From positions 1 to 59,565 of IMG/VR virus record IMGVR_UViG_3300015263_001244: 59,565 nucleotides of DNA; one strand, given 5' to 3'. Source of the stretch: a virus. The number at the start of each line of letters is the position of its first letter. Position 1 is the first letter of the stretch. Shown in pieces: positions 29,812 through 39,800 of this stretch. Below the pieces are notes generated by a model. That model did no database searches. It was not told the origin of the DNA and saw only the letters and a program-made list of their open reading frames with translations. The translations under genes and the position numbers were made by a program.

Positions 29812-30741
29812 TTACTTTTTATGCCTTATCCTATAAACGCCGTCTAAAAAATTTAGTTTAGCGGAATATGGTCTTAAATTTTCTAATGCCCAACATTTTT
29901 TAAAATTATCATCACCAATAATTAATGATGGCAAATCTGATTGGGGAACAATGTGATCAATCTGCCAGGTCCAAGTAGAAGGATCGTTATCATCCCAAAT
30001 TTTAGCATTATATTTACCCCAATTACTCCAATTCATCCAGGACTCAAATAAATTTTCTAAATGATTTTTTAATTGTGCGATAGAATATCCTAAAAGGTTT
30101 TGACAAGTATTTCCAGCCTTCTTTTTACAATTACGTTTTAAATATTTATTTAATAATTTTGATATATTTGATTTTAATCTAAAATTAATATCAGTTTTAT
30201 ATTTATTTTTAATATATTGGTTACGAGATTTTTTAAATTTTAAAGTATTTTTTAATTTTTCATATCTTAATTTTAATCTTATTTTATCTTTAATTTTTTG
30301 ATGAAATTTACATATGAATTTAATTCTCTTTCTGCCACATTTATCAATGTAGAAGAAAAAATTTTCAATAGGAATAGTTTTCTCACATAATTTGCAATAT
30401 TTTTCTGTTATTAGGTGCGTTTTTCTAGTGTTATTTTTATTTTTTGTTAGATAACTGTTTTTGATCCCTAATTTAATATAAGCCCTATTAATTTTACAAG
30501 GATGCACGTTTAATATTCTACTTATTTTTACTTTTCCCAACCCTTGATTAAATAACACTAATACTTTATTAAGAAATTCATCATTATATATTGTAATTTT
30601 ACATTTATTACTTCGCTTATTTTTTTGATATATGTTGAAACAAGATTTACACCAAGAATTATATTTAATTACATTAGTCTTATTTTTAACTGAAAAGGAA
30701 TCTAATGGTTTAGATAACTTACATTTAGAACAAACTTTCAT
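29812..30741 (-). CDS. Free-standing HNH homing endonuclease with helix-turn-helix
   Basis: This is a 309-residue protein. The N-terminal zinc knuckle is CSKCKLSKPLDSFS followed by CKSC. A helix-turn-helix like stretch follows (LVLFNQGLGKVKISRILNVH), then a second Cys pair (YCKLCEKTIPIENFF) and a basic linker. The C-terminal HNH core is WTWQIDHIVPQSDLP, then DDNFKKCWALENLRPYSAKLN. The core is nearly the same as that of the HNH gene at 23551-24270. It lies between the relic at 30768-31095 and the tail tube gene, in a region otherwise short of coding sequence. All expected catalytic elements are present, so it is probably active. Confidence 0.9.
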   Translation of the reverse strand: MKVCSKCKLSKPLDSFSVKNKTNVIKYNSWCKSCFNIYQKNKRSNKCKITIYNDEFLNKVLVLFNQGLGKVKISRILNVHPCKINRAYIKLGIKNSYLTKNKNNTRKTHLITEKYCKLCEKTIPIENFFFYIDKCGRKRIKFICKFHQKIKDKIRLKLRYEKLKNTLKFKKSRNQYIKNKYKTDINFRLKSNISKLLNKYLKRNCKKKAGNTCQNLLGYSIAQLKNHLENLFESWMNWSNWGKYNAKIWDDNDPSTWTWQIDHIVPQSDLPSLIIGDDNFKKCWALENLRPYSAKLNFLDGVYRIRHKK

Positions 30742-30767
30742 TTATTATATCTCGTTTTTTGACACGT

Positions 30768-31095
30768 CTAAAATATTATACTTAAATTTATAAATCGTAA
30801 ATTTTCATCTTTTATAAAAGTAAAATAGAGCTGGAAAATACGATTCTTTTTTTCTCTTTGTCTAAATTGATCTATTGATTTTATTATATTACAAATTTTA
30901 CAGCACCGCTCGACATAAAGAATAAAGACGAGCGGTACGTTTTTTATGTCTACCAATGTTATTGATTCCAAGTTCTTTATAAGCTTGCTGTACTTTCCAA
31001 CGAGTGCAGCCAAGTTTTTGAGCAATTTCTCTGGAACCGATATGTTGATCAAATAGCAATTTGACTTGATTTAGAAAATTACCTTCAAATTTCAT
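30768..31095 (-). pseudogene. Frameshifted, truncated HNH homing endonuclease relic
   Basis: Two overlapping frames together match the N-terminal half of the neighbouring HNH gene. Frame one (ATG 31095 to the stop at 30898) encodes a helix-turn-helix (NQVKLLFDQHIGSREIAQKL) comparable with LVLFNQGLGKVKISRILNVH in the 309-residue protein. Frame two, displaced by one base, carries the Cys pair and following segment (CCKICNIIKSIDQF), comparable with YCKLCEKTIPIENFF. It ends at 30768 with no HNH core. One inserted base (or two lost) near 30900-30935 would explain the shift. I read it as a decayed copy, not two genes. A short regulator made from frame one alone is a weaker alternative. Confidence 0.7.
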
Positions 31096-31103
31096 AAATC
31101 TAT

Positions 31104-33914
31104 TTATATCGTGCCGATTCCAACTCTTATGAAAATGAAATTGACAGGATAGTTAGGCTGCACTTTCACACTAATATTCCATTGTCTTGGATCTACAGAG
31201 TCACGTCTAACTACCAAGCTAGCAAAGTCTGTGATTATATTTTGAGCAATAAATGCATTTAATAATCCAACCGCCCTAGTTGTTAACATTGGAATAACAT
31301 CTGGATCTTCAGGAATTCCAATAAATCCTGCAAAGCCAGTACGTAAAGACTTAGCAATACGATCTCTAATAAAGACGATCGACATTTCTTCTTCTTCTGG
31401 GAAACCGCTTTGCGTTGTTGTCTTGCCCCAGATAACTCTTCCACCACCAGCAACCGGTTGTAGTACAGTTACACCTGCAGCAGCCAATTGTTCCATAGTT
31501 GTAACCGAAAGTGTTTTATCACGAAGAATATTAAATCCACTAATTACTTTTTGAGTTAGTGGCATTGCAATATTGGCTGTACCAGATACAAGCCCTGCGG
31601 CTGCAGCAGCAATATAGAAACCATCAATAATTGTGTTTTCTCCACCAACCACAGCAACAATTTCATCAGGCCAAAAATACATTGCTCTAAACGTATGCCC
31701 GAATCCATCAGCAACCGAATAGTTGGTTAAATCTTCGGTATTACCAGCCAAAATTTCACTGATATTATCACCTTGAATACCTTCAAGAATACCAATATCT
31801 TCTACGGCAGCAGGCTCGGCTCCTGTTAGATTTTCAGGCGCTAATCCTTGAATTGCTCCGGTAAATAGTACACGCTCTCTCTTATTTCTTAAATTGCTCA
31901 TTGTAATACAATGATTTAAGAAATTTTGGAAAATAATTGAAGGCGTTTGTGTTGGTAGCGGAACCAATATATCAACTTCAATTGTTTCCAATTTTTCAAG
32001 AGCTGCTATCCAACCAGCATCATAGAAGTCAGCATCACGCTCATCAATTAATGTTATGCGTAATGAATTACCATCTGGCACAATATTATGATTTAATACG
32101 ATATAACTGCTAGTACTTGAAGTATCTAATACTTCGTAATCAAGATCATGTTCGCTTACAAATGATTTCGAAATAACAATGGCTCCTCCACCGCTATCAG
32201 AAATAATATCAAAAGTTCCGATATTTGTAGCCGTAGTCGAATCTGTTACAACTAATTTTAATCCAGCTATTGTTAACGGTAGTCCTTCTCCAGCCGCTAA
32301 TGTTGTAAAATCAATACTTAAGCTTCCAAACGTGGCTTGAATACCGGCAAGTGGAGCTATATAACCATCTGTTGCCGTACTTAATGCAACAGTTAATCCA
32401 GTAACTGGATTTAAAAGATAGAAATCAACATTGGCAGCATCAGTAACGAAAGCATCAAATGGAGTTGTACCGGTAGCTTGAATATTTAATTCACCATCGG
32501 TAACACCGATAACGTCCCAAGTACCACTATTTGCCAAATTAACTGAATCAAATATCTTTAATTTCTTACCAACATATGATGAAGTAAATGTGGTGCCATC
32601 AACACTAAAAGTGCCTAAAACCGATGAAGTTAGGCTTCTGTTTAAATAACCGTCATTACCAAAATTAAGTACCGCATCACTTTGATTAACAGAATATGAG
32701 AATGAGTAGCCGCCAGGAGGGTCTACATCATCAAACACAAAAGCGTCTGTAGTTGGATTTCCTGCAGTATCTAAAGTATAGAAATCCCATTTATTTGGTA
32801 GAAGTTGTGTTTCAACTTTTGTTGTAGGATCAGTAACAAAAAAGTGAATATCAGTATCTAAATCAGGCATTACTCCTAAAGGTAACGGAACCACGAAATC
32901 ATCTACATCCGTAGATGTTGCATCAAAACTTGATACCAAATTAATTGAAGTTCTACGTGGAAGTGGCGGTTTAGCTTGCAAAGCATAAACGCCTGGTGGA
33001 CTATTAGAAAATGCTAACTGAGCACCTAATGAAAGAGTATTTTCAGTACTTGGCGAACCGTGTTTAGCAACTAATTCATCTGCCGAAGTAAAAAATTCAG
33101 GATCATTAATATCAGCTACAGATATATATGTAGCAGTTAACGAATCATTACGACTAAGAGCACCACCTTTAACTTGTAAAGTGAAATAATCACCCTCCCT
33201 GAAAGGTGAAACTGATGTGCTCATAGATTTAGTTTCATTAATAGCGAAACTAATTATACCGTTACTTACTAATTGTCCATTAGCTACCCATACAATAGGG
33301 CTGCCTGAAGAATTTAGTTTAACCCCTGAAACAGAACCAAAAGCAATAAATTTTGCCGTATCTTGTACGGGTTGATTTAAACTATTACGTTGTACCGAAA
33401 TGCATTTAATGGTCCATGTTTCTGTTGGAGCATTTTCATCATCTAATGTGGGACCACCATAACCATCTAAATTACCTAACCCAACATTTGTAGAACCAAT
33501 AGAATAGAGCGAGCCGCCTTGATCGATAATATAAGCTGTTTGTAATTCTATTCTTCCATTTGCAATATCGATTCGATAATCATATCTATTATCAAAAGAA
33601 TTAGAATCAGGGAGAGTGCTTTCAATACCAACAAGTGGAAGCCCATTTTTAAAAAGCTGTGTGCGATTGGAAACTATAGGGGCATTTTTAAGTACGAAGT
33701 GTCGACTATCTCTACCAGTAGTAGATGTGTATTCAGAATTTAATCCATCATTACCATTACCTACTGCAGAAGCAACAACAACCTCTGTTCTTGCACCAGT
33801 ACCAACCAAAAGCGCTAAGCGTGTGCCACCTGGAACTGAGACCCCGGCCGTCTGCGTAATAATATCAGTTGTAACGCCAGGTAGTGTAGATGCGCCGGCA
33901 GGAAGATTAGCCAT
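31104..33914 (-). CDS. Tail sheath protein (enlarged)
   Basis: This 936-residue protein has a classical sheath C-terminus: SFPEEEEMSIVFIRDRIAKS-like helix-strand (IVFIRDRIAKSLRTGFAGFI), then MLTTRAVGLLNAFIAQNIIT, and terminal strands WNISVKVQPNYPVNFIFIRV that complete the handshake between subunits. The N-terminus (LPGVTTDIITQTAGVSVPGG) also fits. A large middle part (about residues 100-600) is beta-rich and Asp/Thr-rich. It probably decorates the outside. T4 gp18 is 659 residues and many sheaths are 400-500, so this is long. Shine-Dalgarno AAGGAT lies ahead of the ATG. The gene is followed by homing-gene insertions before the tube gene. Confidence 0.92.
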   Translation of the reverse strand: MANLPAGASTLPGVTTDIITQTAGVSVPGGTRLALLVGTGARTEVVVASAVGNGNDGLNSEYTSTTGRDSRHFVLKNAPIVSNRTQLFKNGLPLVGIESTLPDSNSFDNRYDYRIDIANGRIELQTAYIIDQGGSLYSIGSTNVGLGNLDGYGGPTLDDENAPTETWTIKCISVQRNSLNQPVQDTAKFIAFGSVSGVKLNSSGSPIVWVANGQLVSNGIISFAINETKSMSTSVSPFREGDYFTLQVKGGALSRNDSLTATYISVADINDPEFFTSADELVAKHGSPSTENTLSLGAQLAFSNSPPGVYALQAKPPLPRRTSINLVSSFDATSTDVDDFVVPLPLGVMPDLDTDIHFFVTDPTTKVETQLLPNKWDFYTLDTAGNPTTDAFVFDDVDPPGGYSFSYSVNQSDAVLNFGNDGYLNRSLTSSVLGTFSVDGTTFTSSYVGKKLKIFDSVNLANSGTWDVIGVTDGELNIQATGTTPFDAFVTDAANVDFYLLNPVTGLTVALSTATDGYIAPLAGIQATFGSLSIDFTTLAAGEGLPLTIAGLKLVVTDSTTATNIGTFDIISDSGGGAIVISKSFVSEHDLDYEVLDTSSTSSYIVLNHNIVPDGNSLRITLIDERDADFYDAGWIAALEKLETIEVDILVPLPTQTPSIIFQNFLNHCITMSNLRNKRERVLFTGAIQGLAPENLTGAEPAAVEDIGILEGIQGDNISEILAGNTEDLTNYSVADGFGHTFRAMYFWPDEIVAVVGGENTIIDGFYIAAAAAGLVSGTANIAMPLTQKVISGFNILRDKTLSVTTMEQLAAAGVTVLQPVAGGGRVIWGKTTTQSGFPEEEEMSIVFIRDRIAKSLRTGFAGFIGIPEDPDVIPMLTTRAVGLLNAFIAQNIITDFASLVVRRDSVDPRQWNISVKVQPNYPVNFIFIRVGIGTI

Positions 33915-34000
33915 TTTTATCCTTATTATTCATAGTAATCCAAACTATCAGTAAAATATGATATTATTACCCGGTTATTTAATACCTAAATTAACGAAAA

Positions 34001-34786
34001 TTACAGATTATTTAATATTTCTTGTAAGGTTTGTTCTGTATTGATAGTTAAATTCGGTGCTATTATTTCCTCATCAACTTGTCCAAATTCTATAGCCGCA
34101 TTAATTATTTCTATAATATTTTCTATTGGAACGTGACGGCGCCACTCGGTACGTATTTTTAAATTTACAGTATCTTTAAATAATCTATGATTTCTATCAT
34201 CAGTATCTGTTGGACCACTTGTTGATACGTTTAATACCACTATTCCTTCTTTTACTAATTCATTAAAAGCAACATCTACGAAATAAATGGATGTCAAATC
34301 AACTAAATCATCTCTAGAGCGCATATCTCTGGCTAAAATATCAATATTAATCGTGCCTTCCCATGCCCCTGCAAAAATAAAATGAATTGGTGTTCTAAAA
34401 GTTTTAATATTACCATAGCCATCTTGAAAAATTAAATCATCCCACTGAACACAGGAGGTCTCTCTATTTAAAGAAATAGGTATAGAATTAAAAGACCCTG
34501 ATTTAACTATTAAAGCTGGATAAAAATCGGGTTCCATTTTAAATGCTTCTTGAATACATATTCTGGTAGTAGAATCATCATTAATTCCAGCTTCTAAAGG
34601 CAAATCTGTTACATCTACTACCTTTGGATAACCATAATGGTCTGTAACATATCGATAAAATGTATCTTGAGCAAAAAAATCTCTTAATGAAAATAAAATA
34701 AGTTCTTTTGAGTGCAAATTCATAGTATTTTGCACTATATTATGTATCTTATTAAGATCTGATTTATAAAAATTTGTCGAGACCAT
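34001..34786 (-). CDS. Tail terminator / neck candidate (261 aa)
   Basis: This 261-residue soluble protein sits immediately upstream of the sheath gene. An N-terminal helix (HNIVQNTMNLHSKELILFSL) is followed by strands with a central Ig-like or terminator-like pattern (GTINIDILARDMRSRDDLVD, LKIRTEWRRHVPIENIIEII). Position and size fit a tail or sheath terminator such as the T4 gp3/gp15 class. I cannot see a diagnostic motif, so this is inference. Its ribosome site AGGTGG is formed by the last Arg-Trp codons of the preceding fibre gene, eight bases before the ATG. Confidence 0.55.
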   Translation of the reverse strand: MVSTNFYKSDLNKIHNIVQNTMNLHSKELILFSLRDFFAQDTFYRYVTDHYGYPKVVDVTDLPLEAGINDDSTTRICIQEAFKMEPDFYPALIVKSGSFNSIPISLNRETSCVQWDDLIFQDGYGNIKTFRTPIHFIFAGAWEGTINIDILARDMRSRDDLVDLTSIYFVDVAFNELVKEGIVVLNVSTSGPTDTDDRNHRLFKDTVNLKIRTEWRRHVPIENIIEIINAAIEFGQVDEEIIAPNLTINTEQTLQEILNNL

Positions 34787-34790
34787 TAAT

Positions 34791-35822
34791 TTACCACCTA
34801 TATTTAATTATAACTGGCGAAAATACATAACCAACTGTACTTCCATCTATTTTAGTATATGAAAATTTCCACTCTAATGTGGTATTATAATTATATCCCA
34901 TTCGATAATCTTCAGAAACATCAGAAGATAAATAATTTGTCGTATCTAGTGCAACATAAGTTGTAGCATATGTTAAAGCATCCATTGCTGTACTTGCATA
35001 TGCGTCTCGTTGTACGTAATTATTGACAGTATCTCTGTTTGCAATTACATCTAAAATAGTTCCGGTCGTACCCTGTAAAGCAATCTTTTTATGGCTTGTT
35101 AATCTTATTCCAAAAAAACTAGAACCATTTACTAAAGCAACACCGCCAATTGCAGCGGTACCGGCTTGTGCATTAATAATTTTAGCACCCCTGGGGATTA
35201 AAGTAGCTAAATTAAATCTTTTAATCCAACTTCTTGTAACTGCCCCTGCACTATCTTCAATAGTTAAAAAATCACCATTAGGACCTGTAGTGCTAGTAAC
35301 ATATGGAACTTCTGCAGGAAAAACTGAATTTACAGAACCATATGTACCCGTCCATGTTGCACCAGTACTTGAATCACTATACATCATCATATCTGATGTT
35401 AGCGGAACTTCAATTAGAATCGATTGGTTTTTATTATTTACAAATGTAGATCCTTGTGTTAATCCAGATATTAATTCATCTGATGAACCATCAGTTGTAA
35501 ATTGATCAAATATATTGTTAGTAATAATCTGATCATATGAGCCAACCATATTAATATATGAATTAACAGGTGAACCAGCCCCTCTTATAAAAATATTATC
35601 TACAAAATTACATGAACCGTCATACACCGTTATTAAATCAGTAGATCCTGAACTACCGCCGACACATCCAGAAAAAGTATTTCCTTTAATATTGGCACTA
35701 CCATATAATGACAATAATGAATCATATGTATAATTAGTAGAAGAAATGCCATTAGAAAAACTTCCAGTATCAATAATATTATTATTTATTTTAATAGCCG
35801 TTATAGAAGATGTTAAAGCCAT
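34791..35822 (-). CDS. Beta-helix fibre subunit, second tandem copy
   Basis: This is a 343-residue protein from the ATG at 35822. A GTG nine bases upstream is in frame but has a worse site. Residues 1-125 show short Asn-rich turns typical of a right-handed beta-helix (IKINNNIIDTGSFSNGIS, GSANIKGNTFSG, QIITNNIFDQFTTDGS). The C-terminal half is a beta domain ending YVFSPVIIKYRW. It is clearly paralogous to the gene just upstream in transcription (35822-36835), sharing IFDQ.TTDG and the terminal KYRW. The ATG overlaps the previous stop as TAATG, so translation is coupled. A receptor-binding or tail-spike role is likely by fold. There is no N-terminal anchor domain. Confidence 0.75.
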   Translation of the reverse strand: MALTSSITAIKINNNIIDTGSFSNGISSTNYTYDSLLSLYGSANIKGNTFSGCVGGSSGSTDLITVYDGSCNFVDNIFIRGAGSPVNSYINMVGSYDQIITNNIFDQFTTDGSSDELISGLTQGSTFVNNKNQSILIEVPLTSDMMMYSDSSTGATWTGTYGSVNSVFPAEVPYVTSTTGPNGDFLTIEDSAGAVTRSWIKRFNLATLIPRGAKIINAQAGTAAIGGVALVNGSSFFGIRLTSHKKIALQGTTGTILDVIANRDTVNNYVQRDAYASTAMDALTYATTYVALDTTNYLSSDVSEDYRMGYNYNTTLEWKFSYTKIDGSTVGYVFSPVIIKYRW

Positions 35823-36835
35823 TATACCCACCTATATTTAACGAGCAGCGGTGATAATATATAACTTGATGTACCAGCATTTGCTGTTGTAGCAAAATTA
35901 TATCTAAAAATCATTATTAAATCTGTAATATGATTATTTATATAAGAAGTTGAATAATCATTAGTAAGAGAATAATAATTAGTGGTATTATAATTACCGT
36001 TTGTTATTGTTGTGGAAACATCTGCGGAATTTTCTAAGTTACCTTCTGAAAATACAGCTGCTATATTTGCCATTGTAGATGTAGGGCTGCTAAATGGATT
36101 AGTTAGCGGCTTTGTTGCTAATGTTTTTGATAACCTTAATAATAATGTTGATGTGGTGGTTTGATCTATATTTGATTGTAATTGATCGTATTTAAATCCT
36201 ATCAATGCGCTCATTACGTGAACATTTTTGGGTAATACCCGTGAAAGATTAACAAAATAAGCAACATTTCTTAACGGACCGACATTTGCAGAATTACTTA
36301 CTAGACCGCCTTGTATTAGATAAGCTGCACCAGAGCTTGGTGGCGATGAAGCCCTACCAAGAATATGATGATCATAATTTGTGGACGTATCCCAAAACCA
36401 AGGTGATGTTGTAGTATTTTGATCTTCCATCATAACCATAATTGTATTGGTTTGATTTTTATTTCTCTCATATATAGAGGTATCAGTTAAATTAAGTACT
36501 AAAGTTTCTGTTGTACCATCAGTTGTTGGCTGATCAAATATATTATTAGTTATACTTTGTTCATTACTACCATAATTCCTTATATAAGAATTTATACTAA
36601 CACTACCTCTAATAAATTTATTATTTGTTATAATACAACTACAATTATCTATATTAAGCATATCAGAACTGATTGATGGTCCCACAAAAGCATTACCATC
36701 AATTGTTGCTGAACCAAAAACCCACATATGATAAGTATAATTATACGATACGGGCGATATTCCATCAGAAAACTTCCCCTGATCAATAGTGTTATTTTTA
36801 ATAACTATATTTGCAAGTGTAGTTTCTAATGACAT
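35822..36835 (-). CDS. Beta-helix fibre subunit, first tandem copy
   Basis: This is a 337-residue protein. The beta-helix-like N-terminal part starts almost at residue 10 (IVIKNNTIDQGKFSDGIS, CIITNNKFIRGSVSINSYI, SITNNIFDQPTTDG). A beta-rich C-terminal domain ends SYILSPLLVKYRWV. Tandem duplication with the following gene is plain. Its ATG overlaps the TAA of the 1507-residue fibre gene (TAATG), and its own stop overlaps the next ATG in the same way. The codons for Arg-Trp (AGG TGG) make the next gene's Shine-Dalgarno. It probably assembles with the large fibre as the distal, receptor-binding part. This is inferred from fold and order. Confidence 0.75.
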   Translation of the reverse strand: MSLETTLANIVIKNNTIDQGKFSDGISPVSYNYTYHMWVFGSATIDGNAFVGPSISSDMLNIDNCSCIITNNKFIRGSVSINSYIRNYGSNEQSITNNIFDQPTTDGTTETLVLNLTDTSIYERNKNQTNTIMVMMEDQNTTTSPWFWDTSTNYDHHILGRASSPPSSGAAYLIQGGLVSNSANVGPLRNVAYFVNLSRVLPKNVHVMSALIGFKYDQLQSNIDQTTTSTLLLRLSKTLATKPLTNPFSSPTSTMANIAAVFSEGNLENSADVSTTITNGNYNTTNYYSLTNDYSTSYINNHITDLIMIFRYNFATTANAGTSSYILSPLLVKYRWV

Positions 36836-39800
36836 TATGTTCCAACTATACTATCAGCTATCAGCCCTATATTATTTGCAGAAATGACAGAATGATAATC
36901 ATCTAAAAAGGTTGCATTATAAGCGTTTATTTTATTATTAGAAATTTCCAAAATAGGAGTCTCAAAACTGTAAGAAGTTGGATTTTTAACTCCTACTTGA
37001 ATCCACGAACAAGTATTCTTATCAATTATTACTGAGCTAGAGTAAATGTCAGATCCTGATAAAATACCGCAAGTCGAATCATCCCCTTCGTATACTCTAT
37101 TAGAAGATCCTACCACATTAATAAATCCTTTATTTGTTCCACAATAAATATATCTACACATATTTTGAGAAATTAACAACATATTATCTTTATCAAGTAT
37201 GGTAGTCGTATTTGCAATATTTAACGCCCTATCTTGTCTTGTTAGGTAACAAATCGCTCCACAAATATTTTTATCTATACTTACATTTACTGGAACAGGC
37301 ATATTGGCAATTTTACTTGAACCATTTGCACTACCACTCATTATAATTAATTGATTTTTATTACAAACATTTTTAGATATTCTACAATTAACCAATCTAG
37401 CGCCGGTTTGTGTGCTAGGAGTAGATATATACATGCTTGATAAAGCTATTGCTACTAATTTATCATCACTAGAAATTGAATTTTCAATTTGATTATTTTC
37501 TATAATGATATTTTCATAATAATGAGTTTGTCCATTTAAAAGTAATGCAATAAATGGAAAATGATTGCTCACTGAGGTAGTAAATTTACAATTTTTGATA
37601 CTGATATTTTTTCCTCTCGAATTAGTAAAATCAGAACTTATACCATATATACAAGCTTTACCTAAATTACTTAATTGGCTAGAAGAAAAATCGCTATCGC
37701 TAGTAGCATCATAACTATAAGTGATATTACAACTATCTATTGTTACATCATTGCCTGTAATTTTAATACCATATCCATCACTTATAGTCATATTAAGATT
37801 ATTAAATTCTGTATTTTGATTAACAGTTACTGGCGAACTAAACGTAAATTTTCCACCATCACCAATATATTTAATCTTAACTGCGTGATTGAAGGTAGCT
37901 CCTGAAATATCCATCGTATCTCTAACATAAACGGATTGTCCAAAAATACTTCTACCATCATTAACAAAAGAAATATAAGAAGTTAATTCATTAATATATG
38001 TTTGAAAAGATTCTAATGTTCTAAATGAAGCTAGTCTACCCAATGTAAATGGTTGAGATAATCCGTTATATCCTTTTTCAATAAAACGTCTGGTATCGCT
38101 TATAGTAGCACTTGTCACTTTCCATGTTGTAGATAATCCAACAGTTGCTGTAACAACATAAAGCGGTAATAAATCTTTAAAATCAGATAATAATTTATTA
38201 AAATAAGTTGCTCTAATTGGATAAGCAGACCCCGAACCTAAGGTCGGATTTTTTACATAAAATAAACGTTCATGAGTTAATGAACCGTATGTACCTGTTA
38301 GAGAAGTATCATAATCTGTGGATGCTATAAATTCAAATTCTCCACTAGAATTTATACATAAATACCATCTAATAGTATCAACGTTAGTTGTAAATCCTGG
38401 AGATAAACTTTCACGCACTATAGGAATAGAAAGTATAGCGTCATTAAAATCTAGCAATTTACCATCAATAAGGGCAGCACCTCCACGAACGCTTATTTCA
38501 TTATCATTTGTTAAAGTTGTTGATGAAACAAGATCAAATCCTCTAACAATACCGTTTTCATTTAATAGCCGTTGAGGGGCATTAATATAATTAATCGCTG
38601 AGGTGGAAAATTGACGTTCAGTTATATTGCCAAACTGTCTTTTATCTTTAAGATAAGTAATTTGTTTATTAGTATCTTGTAATTGACAAGTTCCAATAAT
38701 TATTTTCTCTCTATTATCTTGTAATGATGGGAAAAGCTGAATATCTATTTGTTTATTTGCAAATGTTGAAACAGCAGAACTTCTAGAAATTGACACATCA
38801 ATATAATCTACATGAGTATCATCATAAAATCTTACAACTTCACCTTTTTTACCAGAAGATGTTGGTCCTATATGAGTATATGTGGATGGTGATTCAAACT
38901 TACACATATATCCATCAAAAGTTCCATTTACTTCATTATAATTATTAAATATAAGAGATATTTTGCGATATTGTCCAAAAGCATATCCTCTTAATTTTGG
39001 AGAAATATCAACTAGATTAATAGCTGCCATTTCTGCAGAACTATACAAAGTAAATGAATTAATGCTATCAACAGTTAGATTACTACCGCTAGTATTAAAT
39101 CTCGCACGTTCATGAGTAAATGATTTTCCATTAGCATCAATAAATACTTCAAAAAATCGTTTAAATGAAACATTTGTAATTGGATCACTAACGTGTTCTT
39201 TATTAAATGAAACAGAATCATCTGAAAAATATATAAATACTGGTAAATTAATTGATGATAAATAAGGCGATACTCCGGTGCCATGTATAGCATCATATAC
39301 AGTAATAGTTGTAGTACTTGTGGGTCCTGGACAATTATTAAAAGCAATATTACTAATTATAAATCTACCATAATCTACAGCATTATAACTTGAACTATCA
39401 ATATCGACCGCAGGTTGTACAACTAATGTTTTACCAACTTTTAATCCGGATGTACATAAATCTAATGGAATTTCATAAGCAACTTCTACTCTATTAGCTA
39501 AAATCTGTTTAGTTATTAAAGTGGCTGCCCAGTATCCATCGCCATAACCGTCTTTAATTGTATTAACTTCGAGAGCAAAATCATCACGTTCAACACCATC
39601 AACATAGAAAAAGTTTTTTCTTAATGGAGAAAATATTACAGTAGGAGCAGCCAATGCAGTTGCGGGAGTAGAATAACTAATAGCAAATGGTGGGCTAGCT
39701 ACATTGGCTCCGCTTAATCCAAATCCAAATGGATCAATTCCATTATAGTTATCAACTATATTATTTGGAAATGATGCATTAGATGATGCAGTATAATCGC

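Noticed and set aside
30768-31052. A separate 94-residue gene overlapping the 65-residue one before the sheath stop
   Set aside because: Only the two frames together match the HNH neighbour. Alone, its first 45 residues are a shifted reading of the helix-turn-helix, so I treat the region as one pseudogene.
29134-31108. T4-late-promoter-like TATAAATA on the minus strand upstream of the GIY-YIG gene (near 29134) and of the HNH relic (31101-31108)
   Set aside because: In DNA this rich in A/T an exact 8-base match is expected more than 20 times per window on two strands by my rough estimate. No common neighbouring sequence supports these as promoters.
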